Assembly: GCF_003028855.1 (NCBI RefSeq)
Contig: NZ_CP028324.1
Span: 5,456,001-5,520,000 of the forward strand
Direction of reading: 5' to 3'
DNA length: 64,000 bases
DNA from: Pseudoduganella armeniaca
GTDB taxonomy: Bacteria > Pseudomonadota > Gammaproteobacteria > Burkholderiales > Burkholderiaceae_D
In this document: piece after piece, positions 53,111 to 62,281 of the stretch
Numbering within the stretch: position 1 is the stretch's first letter
Layout of the letters: each line of letters starts with the position of its first letter
The notes under the pieces: model-generated
Database searches by the model: none
The model's input: only the letters and a program-made list of their open reading frames with translations
What the model was told of the DNA's origin: nothing
Made by a program: the position numbers and the translations under genes

Positions 53111-54241
53111 ATGAAGCACAAGCAAGTGGCAGGCGCGCTGGCGCTGGCAGGCATGGCGGTAGCGCTGGGCGCGGCGGCGCAGGACACGGTCGTCAAGATC
53201 GGCCACAGCGGCCCGCTGTCGGGCGCCCAGGCGTTTTCCGGCAAGGACAACGAGAACGGCGCGCGGCTGGCCATCGAGGAGCTGAACGCCAAGGGCGTCA
53301 CGGTCGGCGGCAAGAAAGTGAAATTCGAGCTGGTGTCCGAGGACGACCAGGGCGACCCGAAGGCCGGCGTGTCGGTGGCGCAGAAGCTGGCGGACGGCGG
53401 CGTCAAGTACGTGGTCGGTCCCTACAACTCGGGCGTGGCCATCCCCGCCGCGCGCGTCTACAGCAATGCCGGCATGGTCGTGGCCAGCGTGGCGTCCAAT
53501 CCCAAGTTGACCCAGCAGGGCTACAAGAACCTGTTCCGCGTGAACGCCAGCGACACCCAGCTGGGTTCGAAGATGGCGCTGTACGCGGCCAAGGAACTGA
53601 AGGTGAAGAACGTGGCCGTGATCGACGACCGCACCGCGTTCGGCCAGGGCCTGGCCGAGGAATTCAAGAAGCAGGCGCGCGCCTCCGGCATGACGGTGGC
53701 GGGCCATGAATACACGACCGATAAATCGGTCGACTTCACGCCGATCCTGACGCGCCTGAAGTCGAAAAAGGTCGAGGCCATCTTCTTCGGCGGCTACGCG
53801 CCGCAGGGCGGCCCGATGGCGCGCCAGATCCGCCAGCTGGGCCTGAACGCCAAGCTGCTGGGCGGCGACACCATCTGCACGGCCGAGATGGGCAAGCTGG
53901 GCGGCGACGCCGTCGGTCCGAACGTGCTGTGCTCGCAGGGCGGCGCCCTGCTGGACAAGGCCGCCAGCGGCCCGGCCTTCAAGGCCAAGTTCAAGAAGCG
54001 CTTCAATGCCGAGCCGGACGTCTACGCCGCCTCGTACTACGACGCCGTCAACCTGTACGTTCAGGCCATGCAGCAGGCCAACAGCGTCGATCCGGCCAAG
54101 GTGGGCGCCGCGATCGCCGCCGGCAGCTACCAGGGCGTGGCCGGCACCTATGCGTTCGACGCCAAGGGCGACATGAAATCGTCGCCGGTGACGATCTTCA
54201 CCTTCAAGGGCGGCCAGCCGGCGGCCATCACCAGCTACTGA
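53111..54241 (+). CDS. livK: Branched-chain amino acid-type ABC substrate-binding protein
   Basis: A 376-residue periplasmic binding protein with signal peptide (about 1-23, GAAAQ). It shows the Leu/Ile/Val-binding family pattern: VVKIGHSGPLSG, ENGARLAIEELNAKGV, VVGPYNSGVAIPAARVY, FRVNASDTQLGS and ASYYDAVNLY. The ATG has GGAGATCC upstream. No permease or ATPase gene of a Liv system is within the window, so it is an orphan binding protein. The true ligand could be another amino acid or aromatic acid. Confidence 0.83.
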   Translation: MKHKQVAGALALAGMAVALGAAAQDTVVKIGHSGPLSGAQAFSGKDNENGARLAIEELNAKGVTVGGKKVKFELVSEDDQGDPKAGVSVAQKLADGGVKYVVGPYNSGVAIPAARVYSNAGMVVASVASNPKLTQQGYKNLFRVNASDTQLGSKMALYAAKELKVKNVAVIDDRTAFGQGLAEEFKKQARASGMTVAGHEYTTDKSVDFTPILTRLKSKKVEAIFFGGYAPQGGPMARQIRQLGLNAKLLGGDTICTAEMGKLGGDAVGPNVLCSQGGALLDKAASGPAFKAKFKKRFNAEPDVYAASYYDAVNLYVQAMQQANSVDPAKVGAAIAAGSYQGVAGTYAFDAKGDMKSSPVTIFTFKGGQPAAITSY

Positions 54242-54312
54242 TCGGGCCAGGCGGCGCGGCCTACGGACCGCGCCGCACGGCATGCGTCCGCTGGCTGGAG
54301 CCCGTTGCCGCG

Positions 54313-55539
54313 CTAGGCAGCGACCTTGTGCGCCTCGAACGCGCCGCTTTCGCGGCCGTAGAATTCCAGCGCCTTGACGTTGTTGCGGCCGCTGCTCTTG
54401 GCCGCGTACAGCAGGCGGTCGGCCGTGTCGACCAGCAGCTCCTGGGCGAAGCGCTGCTCCACCAGGGCGAAATTGACGGCGGTGACGCCGAAGCTGGCGG
54501 TGACGCCGACGACGCGGCCCGGCGCCACCTCGGTGCCGGAGCCGATCAGCGCGCCGCGCATGCGTTCGGCCAGCTGCACGGCGCCGCCCAGGTCCGTTTC
54601 CGGCAGCACGATCAGGAATTCCTCGCCGCCGTAGCGGATCACGCTGTCGACGTTCTCGCGCGTCAGGGAGCGCAGCAGGTTGGCGAACGTGATCAATACC
54701 GCATCGCCGGCCGCGTGGCCATGGGTGTCGTTGATCGACTTGAAGTGGTCGATGTCGCAGATGACGACGGCCAGCGGCAGCCGGAAGCGGCGCGCCCGCG
54801 ACAGCTCCATGTTCAGCAGTTCCTGCTGCAGGTAGCGGCGGTTGTGGCAGCCCGTCAGGGGATCGCGCTCGGACAGGTTCTTCAGGAACGACTGCACGCG
54901 GAACTCCTCGCGCCGGATCAGCGCGTAGCGGTGCGCCGCCATGCAGCCGAAGCCGTTCGACAGCACCAGCAGCATGATCATCGTCACCAGTTCGGTCTCC
55001 GTCAGCCGGTCCTGGTAGATCACCAGCGCGGCGAACACCGTCGTCGCCACGATCCCGATGGGCAAGGCGTAGGCGATGCGGTTCGGGATGTACAGGTAGA
55101 CCACCAACGCCATGATGGAAATGGCCATCGCATGCCAGGGCGTCTCGTCCGGGCGGTACAGCACGACCAGCATGAAGGTGCTCATGCCGATGATTTCCGT
55201 GACGCTGGCACCCAGCCAGATGCGCCGCACCGAGTGGGGATACCAGTAAGTCATCGCGCAGCTGAGCAGCGCGCTGACGGCCACCGACACCCGGCCCAGC
55301 AGCAGGACCAGTGCGTCGTTGCCCGGTCCCAGCGCCAGCACGTCCGTCAGCGCGAACGCGACGTAGAAGGTGGCGCAGAACAGCAGCGCGAGGCGCACCT
55401 GCGACTGGGTGCGCGGCAGCTGGTGGCGGTTGAAGTGGGACTCGATGGTCCGGTCCCTGAACTCGGCGCGCAACCGCGAGATATTGTATGCCGCATCGTT
55501 GACGAGTGGTGGCAAACGCGCCTCCTTGTGTTCCAACAT
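54313..55539 (-). CDS. Membrane diguanylate cyclase (GGDEF)
   Basis: A 408-residue protein. The N-terminal membrane domain has about five or six helices (about 45-195), followed by a GGDEF domain with GGEEF at 304-308 and the usual RDPLTGCHNRRYL start. An RxxD inhibitory site is not obvious. It makes cyclic di-GMP in response to an unknown membrane signal. The ATG at 55539 has AAGGAGGC upstream. It is on the opposite strand to livK with a 71-bp gap. Confidence 0.83.
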   Translation of the reverse strand: MLEHKEARLPPLVNDAAYNISRLRAEFRDRTIESHFNRHQLPRTQSQVRLALLFCATFYVAFALTDVLALGPGNDALVLLLGRVSVAVSALLSCAMTYWYPHSVRRIWLGASVTEIIGMSTFMLVVLYRPDETPWHAMAISIMALVVYLYIPNRIAYALPIGIVATTVFAALVIYQDRLTETELVTMIMLLVLSNGFGCMAAHRYALIRREEFRVQSFLKNLSERDPLTGCHNRRYLQQELLNMELSRARRFRLPLAVVICDIDHFKSINDTHGHAAGDAVLITFANLLRSLTRENVDSVIRYGGEEFLIVLPETDLGGAVQLAERMRGALIGSGTEVAPGRVVGVTASFGVTAVNFALVEQRFAQELLVDTADRLLYAAKSSGRNNVKALEFYGRESGAFEAHKVAA

Positions 55540-55926
55540 GCCCGCGACAGCGCGGGCAAACGGCTGATATTGTAATACTAGTTTGTTGCTTTAAGTTCAC
55601 TAAAAATCGCAGCGAGTATAAATTTTTTGCTGCGATGCGACAAACCAGCGCTCTGGTCCTGACCACTGCCCAAGGCGGTTCGCTTGCGGTATCGTCAGCG
55701 CAGCATGCGGATCGCTCCTCCGGCGTGGACTTGAGGTCATCGCGCGCGATTGCTGGCGCCGCACCGCGCCGGCCGCCCGAACGCAGCGGCGCGCGGGGAC
55801 GGCCGCCGACCGTGTTCGCCCGCGCCGCTGCGCGCAGCAATATCCCGACACCGCGCGCAAGGCCTCGGCAGACGACCCGCCCGCGAGGCCCGATGATGCA
55901 GCCATCGACACCACGGGAGGAGCATC
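55540..55926. other. 387-bp intergenic region: hairpin and duplicated leader
   Basis: No gene is supported. An AT-rich part holds a hairpin with arms ATCGCAGC (55606-55613) and GCTGCGAT (55629-55636), possibly an operator for the divergent GGDEF or AKR gene. The GC-rich middle has no clear signal. The last 92 bp is the duplicated leader described separately. Confidence 0.5.
55835..55926 (+). promoter_or_regulatory. Duplicated leader copy 1 (before aldo/keto reductase)
   Basis: It begins CAGCAATATCCCGACA and ends GGAGGAGCATC at the ATG. The same elements in the same order and spacing lie before the gene at 61685 (CAGCAA to ATG is 92 bp here and 91 bp there), including GGCAGACG and GATGATGC/GCCATCGACA blocks. 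Confidence 0.65.
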
Positions 55927-56907
55927 ATGAAATACCGCACCATCGCCACCATGCAGGTCTCCGCGCTCGGCCTGGGCTGCATGGGCATGTCCGAGTTCTA
56001 CGGCGCCACCGACGCGGCGCAGTCGCTGCGCACGCTGGAGGCGGCGTACCACGCCGGCGTGACCCTGTTCGACACCGCCGAATCGTACGGCAACGGCGAC
56101 AACGAGCGCCTGCTGGGCCGCTTCCTGGCGGGTCGGCGCCAGCGCGTGCAGGTCGCCACCAAGTGCGGCATCGTGCGCGAACCGGGCCAGTACGAACGCC
56201 GCATCGACAACTCGCCCGCGTACATCCGCCAGGCCGTGGAGGGCTCGCTGGCACGCCTGGGCACCGAGACGATCGACCTGTACTACGTGCACCGCATCGA
56301 CCCGAACGCGGCACTGGAGGAGACCATCGGCACGCTGGCGGACCTCGTCGACGCAGGCAAGGTGCGCGCCATCGGCTTGTGCGAGGTGACGCCCGCCACG
56401 CTGCGGCGCGCCGCCGCCGTGCACCCGATCGCCGCCGTGCAGAGCGAGTACTCGCTGTGGACGCGGGATCCCGAGGACGGCCTGCTGGAAGCCTGCGCCG
56501 AACTGGGGACCGCGTTCTGCGCCTACAGCCCGCTGGGCCGCGGCTTCCTGACCGGGAAATTCGATGCGGCCACGCCGCTGGCGCCAAACGACTTCCGCAG
56601 CTTCAACCCGCGCTTCACGGGCGAGAACCTGCAGGCCAACCTGAAGATCGCCGAGACGGTGCGCCGGCTCGCCGCGCAAAAGGGCTGCACGCCGGCCCAG
56701 CTGGCGCTGGCCTGGCTGCTGGCGCAAGGCGAGCACGTGATTCCCATTCCCGGCACCAAGCGCGAGGCCTACCTGCGCGAGAACCTGGGCGCCGTGGACC
56801 TGACGTTGACGCCGGTGGAGGTGGCGGCGATCGGTGCCGCGCTGCCGCCGGGGATCGCGGCGGGACAGCGCTACAGCGCGGAAGGCATGAAGGGCCTGAA
56901 CGCTTGA
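55927..56907 (+). CDS. Aldo/keto reductase
   Basis: A 326-residue NADPH-dependent oxidoreductase. The AKR catalytic tetrad is visible: D and Y in FDTAESYGNGDNE, K in TKCGI, and H in YYVHRIDP. The SEYSLWTRDPE and IPIPGTKREAYL regions mark the YghZ/AKR13-like group. The length is usual. GGAGGAG precedes the ATG. It probably reduces aldehydes or quinones. It is followed by the LysR at 56985 on the same strand (77 bp). Confidence 0.88.
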   Translation: MKYRTIATMQVSALGLGCMGMSEFYGATDAAQSLRTLEAAYHAGVTLFDTAESYGNGDNERLLGRFLAGRRQRVQVATKCGIVREPGQYERRIDNSPAYIRQAVEGSLARLGTETIDLYYVHRIDPNAALEETIGTLADLVDAGKVRAIGLCEVTPATLRRAAAVHPIAAVQSEYSLWTRDPEDGLLEACAELGTAFCAYSPLGRGFLTGKFDAATPLAPNDFRSFNPRFTGENLQANLKIAETVRRLAAQKGCTPAQLALAWLLAQGEHVIPIPGTKREAYLRENLGAVDLTLTPVEVAAIGAALPPGIAAGQRYSAEGMKGLNA

Positions 56908-56984
56908 GCGTGGGGTGAATGGCGGCGTTGCCAGGCCAGCGGTTCGCGCCGATAATCGCGGTCACTTCACGACATCGACCTCGC

Positions 56985-57914
56985 ATGGATAATCTCACCG
57001 CTGTCCGCACCTTCCTGCGCGTGGTGGAAACGGGCAGCTTCGCCCGCGCCGCCGATACGCTGCAACTGCCGCGCAATACCGTCACCAAGCTGGTGCAGCA
57101 ACTCGAGGCGCACCTGCGCATCAAGCTGTTGAACCGCACCACGCGACGCGTATCGCCCACCAGCGACGGCACGGCCTATTACGAACGGATGGTGCGGCTG
57201 GTGGAGGAATGGGACGAGGTGGAAGACGAGCTGGCGCGCGCCCGCAGCCACCCGCGCGGCCGCCTGCGGGTGGACATGGGCACCACCGTCGCCTCGCTGC
57301 TGCTGATCCCCTCGCTGGCGGCGTTCCACGCGCGCTATCCGGACGTGCAGATCGACATCGGTGCCAGCGACCGCCCCGTGGACCTGGTGGGCGAGCGGGT
57401 CGATTGCGTGATCCGTGCCGGCACGGTGACGGATCCTTCCCTGATCGCGCGCCAGCTGGGCAGCCTGCCGCAGGTGGTCTGCGCCAGCCCGGCCTACCTG
57501 GCCGCGCATGGCGTCCCCACCCACCCGTCCGACCTCGAGGATGGCCACACGCTGATCCGCTATGTCTTCGCCGGATCGAACCGCTTCCAGCCGCTCGTGC
57601 TGGCGCGCGGCGACGAAACCGTGGAGGTGAAGGGCCGGCACTTCGTATCGGTCAACGAGAGCGGCGCCCTGCTGTCGGCCGCGCTGGCCGGGTTGGGTGT
57701 CATGCACTCCCCCGCGTTCATCTCCGGCCGCCACGTCGACAGCGGCGCGTTGATACCGCTGCTGGACGGCTGGCGCGGCCCGGATGTACCGCTGCACATC
57801 ATCTACCCGGCCAACCGCCACCTGAGCGCGCGGGTACGCGTCTTCGTCGACTGGATGATCGAGCTGTTCCGCGCCAGCCCCTACACGCTGCCGCCCGGCC
57901 CGCCGCGCGCCTGA
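56985..57914 (+). CDS. LysR-family regulator
   Basis: A 309-residue regulator with HTH at about 18-37 (FARAADTLQLPRNTVTKLVQ) and an effector domain at about 90-300 that resembles the CrgA/PcaQ-like group. The start is the ATG at 56985. It follows the aldo/keto reductase and likely controls it. Its last 34 bp overlap the 3' end of the next, convergent LysR gene. Confidence 0.85.
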   Translation: MDNLTAVRTFLRVVETGSFARAADTLQLPRNTVTKLVQQLEAHLRIKLLNRTTRRVSPTSDGTAYYERMVRLVEEWDEVEDELARARSHPRGRLRVDMGTTVASLLLIPSLAAFHARYPDVQIDIGASDRPVDLVGERVDCVIRAGTVTDPSLIARQLGSLPQVVCASPAYLAAHGVPTHPSDLEDGHTLIRYVFAGSNRFQPLVLARGDETVEVKGRHFVSVNESGALLSAALAGLGVMHSPAFISGRHVDSGALIPLLDGWRGPDVPLHIIYPANRHLSARVRVFVDWMIELFRASPYTLPPGPPRA

Positions 57915-58816
57915 CCTTCCGGAAGCCCGGATTGCTGCAGCCGGGCGACGAACCAGCGGCCCGCCGGTCCAGGCGGCTGGTCCTTGCGGTGGATCGCGTG
58001 CATCGAGAAGCCCGGCCCGCGCGTGGGGCTGGTCTCCAGTTCGATGCGCACCAGCGATCCGTCCCGCAGGTCCCCTTCGACCATGTGCAGCGGCATGTGG
58101 CCCCAGCCGAGGCCCGCGCGCAGGAACGAATGCTTGGCGCCCAGGTCGGCCAGCCGCCAGGTCTTGTCCGATACCACTCCGAAGTTGCGGCCCTGCGTCA
58201 GCGACGAGCGGTCCGTCAGCACCAGCTGCACGTGCTGCTCGGCGACCTTGCGCAGCACCACGCCCTGGGCCTGCGCGAGCGGGTGGCCCGGCGCCACCAC
58301 GGTCACGGCGCCGACGTCGAGCAGGTATTGCGACACGCAATCGGCTGGCACGTCCGGCAGCGAACCGATGATCGCGATGCGGCACTGGCCGGCCAGCAGC
58401 GGTTGCACGACGGCCCCCAGCGCTTCGACGTACAGCCGCAACGGGGTCGACGGGAACTGGCGCTGGAACGCCTGCACCGCCGCCGTCAGGGTGGCGATCG
58501 GGAACATCACGTCCACCGCCACGGCCAGCTCCGGCTCCAGCCCTTCGGCCAGGGTGCGGGCACGCGCCTTGAACGCGTCCATGCTGCCCACCGTTGCGCG
58601 GGCTTGGTCCAGCAGCGCGCGGCCCTGCTCTGTCAGCACGGGATAGCGGCCGGTGCGCTCGAACAGGGACAAGCCGATCTGCAGCTCGAGGTTCGCCAGT
58701 GTGTGGCTGACGACCGATTGCGCGCGGCGCAGGCGCCGGCCGGCGGCCGAGAAGCTGCCCTCCTCCGCGGCGGCGATAAAGGTACGTAACTGGTCCAGCG
58801 ACAGGGCATCGAGCAT
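57881..58816 (-). CDS. LysR-family regulator divergent from pirin
   Basis: A 311-residue regulator. The HTH is at about 18-38 (FSAAGRRLRRAQSVVSHTLA) and the effector domain at about 90-290. The gene is divergent from the pirin gene across the 97-bp gap that holds promoter copy C, so it most likely controls pirin. Its C-terminus (QPPGPAGRWFVARL) is the intact counterpart of the relic at 38300-38405. Confidence 0.87.
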   Translation of the reverse strand: MLDALSLDQLRTFIAAAEEGSFSAAGRRLRRAQSVVSHTLANLELQIGLSLFERTGRYPVLTEQGRALLDQARATVGSMDAFKARARTLAEGLEPELAVAVDVMFPIATLTAAVQAFQRQFPSTPLRLYVEALGAVVQPLLAGQCRIAIIGSLPDVPADCVSQYLLDVGAVTVVAPGHPLAQAQGVVLRKVAEQHVQLVLTDRSSLTQGRNFGVVSDKTWRLADLGAKHSFLRAGLGWGHMPLHMVEGDLRDGSLVRIELETSPTRGPGFSMHAIHRKDQPPGPAGRWFVARLQQSGLPEGQARGGPGGSV

Positions 58817-58839
58817 CCATCTACTCCTTGGATTTAATG

Positions 58840-58885
58840 TATCGAATTATATCGGCTACGCGGATCGATGGACGAGAACTACGAT
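58840..58885 (+). promoter_or_regulatory. Promoter copy C of a three-copy family (pirin)
   Basis: ATCGAATTATATCGGCTA, then TACGCG, 17 bp, TACGAT (58880-58885). Spacing matches copies A and B. It lies between the LysR and pirin genes. Confidence 0.6.
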
Positions 58886-58913
58886 GACTGCCTACCGCTT
58901 ACGGAGAAACCCC

Positions 58914-59750
58914 ATGAACGCTCGTCCCGATTTTGCCGCCACCACGCGTCCCATCAGCTACCGCAGCAGCGGCCGCACGGGCGGCGGCGTTACCCGCCTC
59001 GTCAGCCCCGGCGACCTTGGCCAACTCATCAAGCCGTTCGTCTTCGTCGACCTGTTCGAACTGGCATCGAGCCGTCACAAGATGGGCATGCACCCGCACT
59101 CGGGCATCGCCACCGTGACCGTGATCCTCGACGGTGCGCTGGCATACCGCGAGACCACCGGTAGCCATGGCGTGCTGCCGGCCGGCGGCATCGAGTGGAT
59201 GCGCGCGGGCAGCGGTGTCTGGCATGAAGGCGGGCCGGCCGCCGGCGGCGCCGTGACGGGCTTCCAGCTGTGGCTCGCGCTGCCGCCGGAAGACGAGAAC
59301 GGCCCCGCGCAAAGCATCTACCTGGCGCCGGAACAGGTGCAGTCGGAAGGTCCGGCCCGGGTGGTGATCGGCCGGCACGGGGCAGCCACCAGCGCGATCG
59401 CCCCACGCGCTTCGATCAATTACCTGCACATCACGCTGCGCGATGGCGAGACCTGGCGCTACCAGCCGCCGGCCGGCCACGATGTCGCCTGGGTGGCGGT
59501 GGGCCGCGGCGCCCTCGATACGGCCGCCACGACACTCGAACGAGAAGTGGCCGTGTTCGAGCAAGGCAACGGAGAACTCGTCTTCACGGCGCGCGGCAAG
59601 ACCGAGTTCGTGCTCGGCTCGGCGCCACGCCATCCGCACGACCTGGTCACCGGCTACTACTCGGTGCACACCAGCCAGGCCGCGCTGGAACAGGGCGAAC
59701 AGGAAATCGCCCGGATCGGCGCCCGGTTGCGCGCCGAAGGCTTGCTGTAA
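58914..59750 (+). CDS. Pirin-family protein (possible quercetinase)
   Basis: A 278-residue bicupin. The N-terminal cupin carries the metal-binding pirin motif (about 55-105, GMHPHSGIATVTVILDGALA, then MRAGSGVWHEGG) and the C-terminal cupin follows. YhhW-type pirins bind iron or nickel and some degrade quercetin. The ATG at 58914 follows GGAGAAAC. It is driven by promoter copy C, with LysR opposite. Confidence 0.86.
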   Translation: MNARPDFAATTRPISYRSSGRTGGGVTRLVSPGDLGQLIKPFVFVDLFELASSRHKMGMHPHSGIATVTVILDGALAYRETTGSHGVLPAGGIEWMRAGSGVWHEGGPAAGGAVTGFQLWLALPPEDENGPAQSIYLAPEQVQSEGPARVVIGRHGAATSAIAPRASINYLHITLRDGETWRYQPPAGHDVAWVAVGRGALDTAATTLEREVAVFEQGNGELVFTARGKTEFVLGSAPRHPHDLVTGYYSVHTSQAALEQGEQEIARIGARLRAEGLL

Positions 59751-59755
59751 CGCGC

Positions 59756-59788
59756 AAAAAAGCCGCGCGGCCAAGGGCCGCGCGGCTT
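59756..59788 (-). terminator. Rho-independent terminator of the SDR gene
   Basis: A perfect 13-bp stem (59760-59772 / 59776-59788) with AAG loop. On the minus strand it ends in six T residues, 15 bp after the SDR stop. Confidence 0.85.
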
Positions 59789-59803
59789 CCGTCCGCCCGG
59801 CCC

Positions 59804-60550
59804 TTACCAGGGCTGGCTGGTCGGCATGATGAACACTTCGGCCAGGTCCACGCGGGCCGGCGCCCGCAAGACATGGACGATCGAATCGCCGATGTCTTCC
59901 GCCTTCAGGAACGTCATCTGTTCCTTCAAGGCTTCCATCTGCTGGCGGTAGTTCGCGTCCGTGATGTGCTCGAACAGTTCGCTCTCCACCGCGCCCGGCT
60001 GCACGCAGGTGACGCGGATGTTGTACTTAGGTGCCACCTCCATGCGCAGGATGTCGGTGAACGCGGCCACCGCATGCTTGGTCGCGCAGTACACACCCAG
60101 GCCGGGGAAGGTCTTGCGGCCGGCGATCGACGACGTGGTGACGATGTGGCCGGACTTCTTCTGCTGCAGGATCGGCAGCACGGCGGCCACGGTATTGAAC
60201 AGGCCTTTCACGTTCACGTCCACCATGCGGTGCCATTCGTCGACCTTCAGGCTGGCGATGTCCGAGATCGGCATCAGGCCGGCATTGGCGAACACGATGT
60301 CGATCGTGCCGAACCGGTCGGCCAGCACCTTCACGCCGCGCTCGACGGCGCCCTGGTCGGTCACATCCATCTCGATCGCCAGCGCCTCGCCGCCCGCCTC
60401 GCGGATCTCGTCGGCCAGCGCCCGCAGGCGATCCAGCCGACGCGCGGCCAGGCCCACTTTCACGCCGGCCGCGGCCAGCTTCTTCGCGGTGGCGGCACCG
60501 ATGCCGCTCGACGCGCCGGTGACCAGTGCCACTTTGTCCTTCAGTTCCAT
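59804..60550 (-). CDS. Short-chain dehydrogenase/reductase
   Basis: A 248-residue classical SDR. It has the cofactor motif TGASSGIG (about 13-20), NAG in FANAGLMP, the catalytic Ser (TTSSIAG) and YCATK. It looks like the YdfG-type NADP-dependent group, with R residues in AARRLDRL favouring NADP. The ATG at 60550 follows AAAGGAG; a longer frame to 60721 has no support. It is divergent from the NADP-binding reductase gene. Confidence 0.88.
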   Translation of the reverse strand: MELKDKVALVTGASSGIGAATAKKLAAAGVKVGLAARRLDRLRALADEIREAGGEALAIEMDVTDQGAVERGVKVLADRFGTIDIVFANAGLMPISDIASLKVDEWHRMVDVNVKGLFNTVAAVLPILQQKKSGHIVTTSSIAGRKTFPGLGVYCATKHAVAAFTDILRMEVAPKYNIRVTCVQPGAVESELFEHITDANYRQQMEALKEQMTFLKAEDIGDSIVHVLRAPARVDLAEVFIMPTSQPW

Positions 60551-60872
60551 GATGACTCCTTTCGTGTGTCCATATCGTTCGTGTCCGTTGGTGTATCGCG
60601 CCTGGCATTCCTGCTGCGATGAATGCGTCGGCACGGGGCACATGATGGATCGACACGAGCGCGCAGTCTGGCGCGCAGTTGCGCGCGCTGTCGGGATTTT
60701 GCTGTAGCCGCGTCGGCGCAAGATCGCGACAGCCGCGGCACGGCTGATTATCCTTCGATTGGGAATAGTGGAGCAGCAATAAGCGTGTTTATCACGCCTG
60801 CCGATACCTCTACACTGATCCCATCAGCGCAGGAAACGCGCTTCAACGTTCAGGTCAACCAGGGAGAACACC
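60551..60872. other. 322-bp divergent intergenic region with paired motif copies
   Basis: It carries a minus-strand copy of the leader motif (60689-60704, read CAGCAAAATCCCGACA) facing the SDR gene. A weaker plus-strand copy (60716-60743, GCAAGATCGCGACAGCCG) faces the NADP-binding reductase gene. The two copies are 11 bp apart and divergent. No open reading frame is supported. Confidence 0.6.
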
Positions 60873-61502
60873 ATGACCACCGCCATCACCAGCACCACCA
60901 CCATCAAGACTGTCGGCATCATCGGCGCGGGCGCCATCGGCCAGGCTTTCGCCCGGCAGCTGGTCGACGCCGGCATCGACGTCATCCTCAGCAACAGCCG
61001 TGGTCCGGCCTCGCTGGCCGCCGTGGTCGACGGCCTCGGCCCGCGCGCCAGCGCCGGCACGCCGCGCCAGGCAGCCGAAGCCGACCTGGTGTTCGTCAGC
61101 GTCAACTGGTCGCGGCTGGAGGAAGCGCTGGCCGGCATCGACTGGAATGGCCGCATCGTCATCGACGCCAACAACCCGGTGCTGCTGCCCGGCTACCGGC
61201 TGGCCGAACTGGGCGGCCGCAATTCCAGCCAGGTCTTTGCCAGCCTGGTGCCCGGCGCCCGCGTGGTGAAAGCCTTCAACACGCTGCTGGCCAGCGTGCT
61301 GGCGAGCGATCCGCGCCAGGCCGGCGGGCGCCGCGTGGTGTTCCAGTCCGGCGACGACGGCGCAGCGAAAGCGGTCGTGGCGGGCCTGATCGAGCGCCTC
61401 GGCTTTGCCGGCATCGACCTGGGCAGCCTGGAAGTGGGCGGCGCCCTGCAGCAATTCCCCGGCGGCGTGCTGCCGGCCGTGAACCTCGTCAAACTGGGCT
61501 GA
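60873..61502 (+). CDS. NADP-binding reductase, F420-dependent NADP reductase-like
   Basis: A 209-residue protein with a Rossmann motif (VGIIGAGAIGQAFARQL, about 14-30), LSNSRGP for the cofactor phosphate and late motifs VVKAFNTLLASVL and GFAGIDLGSL. This is the NAD(P)-binding FNO-like family; in organisms without F420 these act as NADP-linked reductases of unknown partner. GGAGAACACC precedes the ATG. It is divergent from the SDR. Confidence 0.8.
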   Translation: MTTAITSTTTIKTVGIIGAGAIGQAFARQLVDAGIDVILSNSRGPASLAAVVDGLGPRASAGTPRQAAEADLVFVSVNWSRLEEALAGIDWNGRIVIDANNPVLLPGYRLAELGGRNSSQVFASLVPGARVVKAFNTLLASVLASDPRQAGGRRVVFQSGDDGAAKAVVAGLIERLGFAGIDLGSLEVGGALQQFPGGVLPAVNLVKLG

Positions 61503-61593
61503 GGAACTGTTTGCAAAGGACTTCGTCGATTACAAGGCGCCGCCGGAGGCACAGCGTGCTGGCGGTGATCTGACGAAAAGCGCCGGCACGGGA

Positions 61594-61684
61594 CAGCAAG
61601 ATCCCGACAGCCGGCGCAAGGGCATGGCAGACGGCATGGCCGCGCCGCGCGATGATGCCGCCATCGACAACGACGAGGAGCATC
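61594..61684 (+). promoter_or_regulatory. Duplicated leader copy 2 (before SnoaL-like gene)
   Basis: It begins CAGCAAGATCCCGACAG and ends GAGGAGCATC at the ATG, matching copy 1 at 55835-55926 along its length. Confidence 0.65.
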
Positions 61685-62236
61685 ATGAAACACATCGCCA
61701 TTGCCATTGCCGCGCTCTCGCTCGCGGCCCATGCCTGGGGCGCGCGTGCGTCCGCCAACCCGCCAGCCATCTGCGCCGCATCCGGCCCGGACAGCCCGGC
61801 CGAACTGCACCGCGACTGGATCATGACGGGCTGGGAGCGCGACGCGGGCGACCCGGAATTCAACTTCCGCAACGACCTGGCGCGCTGGTATGACTTCAGC
61901 GCCACGGACCTGAGCCTGTTCGACGATTTCGATCCCGAACTGCGCGTGCGTACCACCGCCGACGATTACGGCAAGGTCTGGCACGCCCTGGTGCCGAAGT
62001 TCAAGAGCGTCCATCACAAGATCACCGAACAGCCGCATGCCGTCGCCGTCGGCCCGGGCTACAGCCATTCGGCGCTCGAATTCGTCTTCGAGGTCACGCC
62101 GAAGCAGGGTGACGCGATGCACCTGGTGTCGCGCACGTCGATCCTGTGGCGCTGCACCCCGGCCGGATGGAAGATCTACAAGGAGCACAACTCGGCCCGC
62201 CCCACCACGGCCGCGGCCTGGCGCGACGCCAGGTAA
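61685..62236 (+). CDS. Secreted SnoaL/DUF4440-like protein
   Basis: A 183-residue protein with a signal peptide (about 1-23, ARASA). The body (about 45-160) has the alpha+beta pattern of NTF2-like proteins such as SnoaL and DUF4440 (MTGWERDAGD, FNFRNDLARWYDFS, WHALVPKFKSVHHKI, SRTSILWRCTPAGWKIYKEH). It probably binds a small molecule in the periplasm. It has no certain enzyme role. The start is fixed by the leader copy that ends at the ATG. Confidence 0.72.
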   Translation: MKHIAIAIAALSLAAHAWGARASANPPAICAASGPDSPAELHRDWIMTGWERDAGDPEFNFRNDLARWYDFSATDLSLFDDFDPELRVRTTADDYGKVWHALVPKFKSVHHKITEQPHAVAVGPGYSHSALEFVFEVTPKQGDAMHLVSRTSILWRCTPAGWKIYKEHNSARPTTAAAWRDAR

Positions 62237-62281
62237 CGGGGAGCGATGCGGGCCAGTCACCCTGGCCCGGCCGGTTTCCGA

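Noticed and set aside
55506..55926. Possible gene in the 387-bp gap before the aldo/keto reductase
   Set aside because: The open frame is an out-of-frame extension into the AKR gene with low-complexity Arg/Pro sequence and no start signal.
57881..57914. Frameshift or fusion of the two LysR genes
   Set aside because: They are convergent with a normal short tail overlap; both have complete domains.
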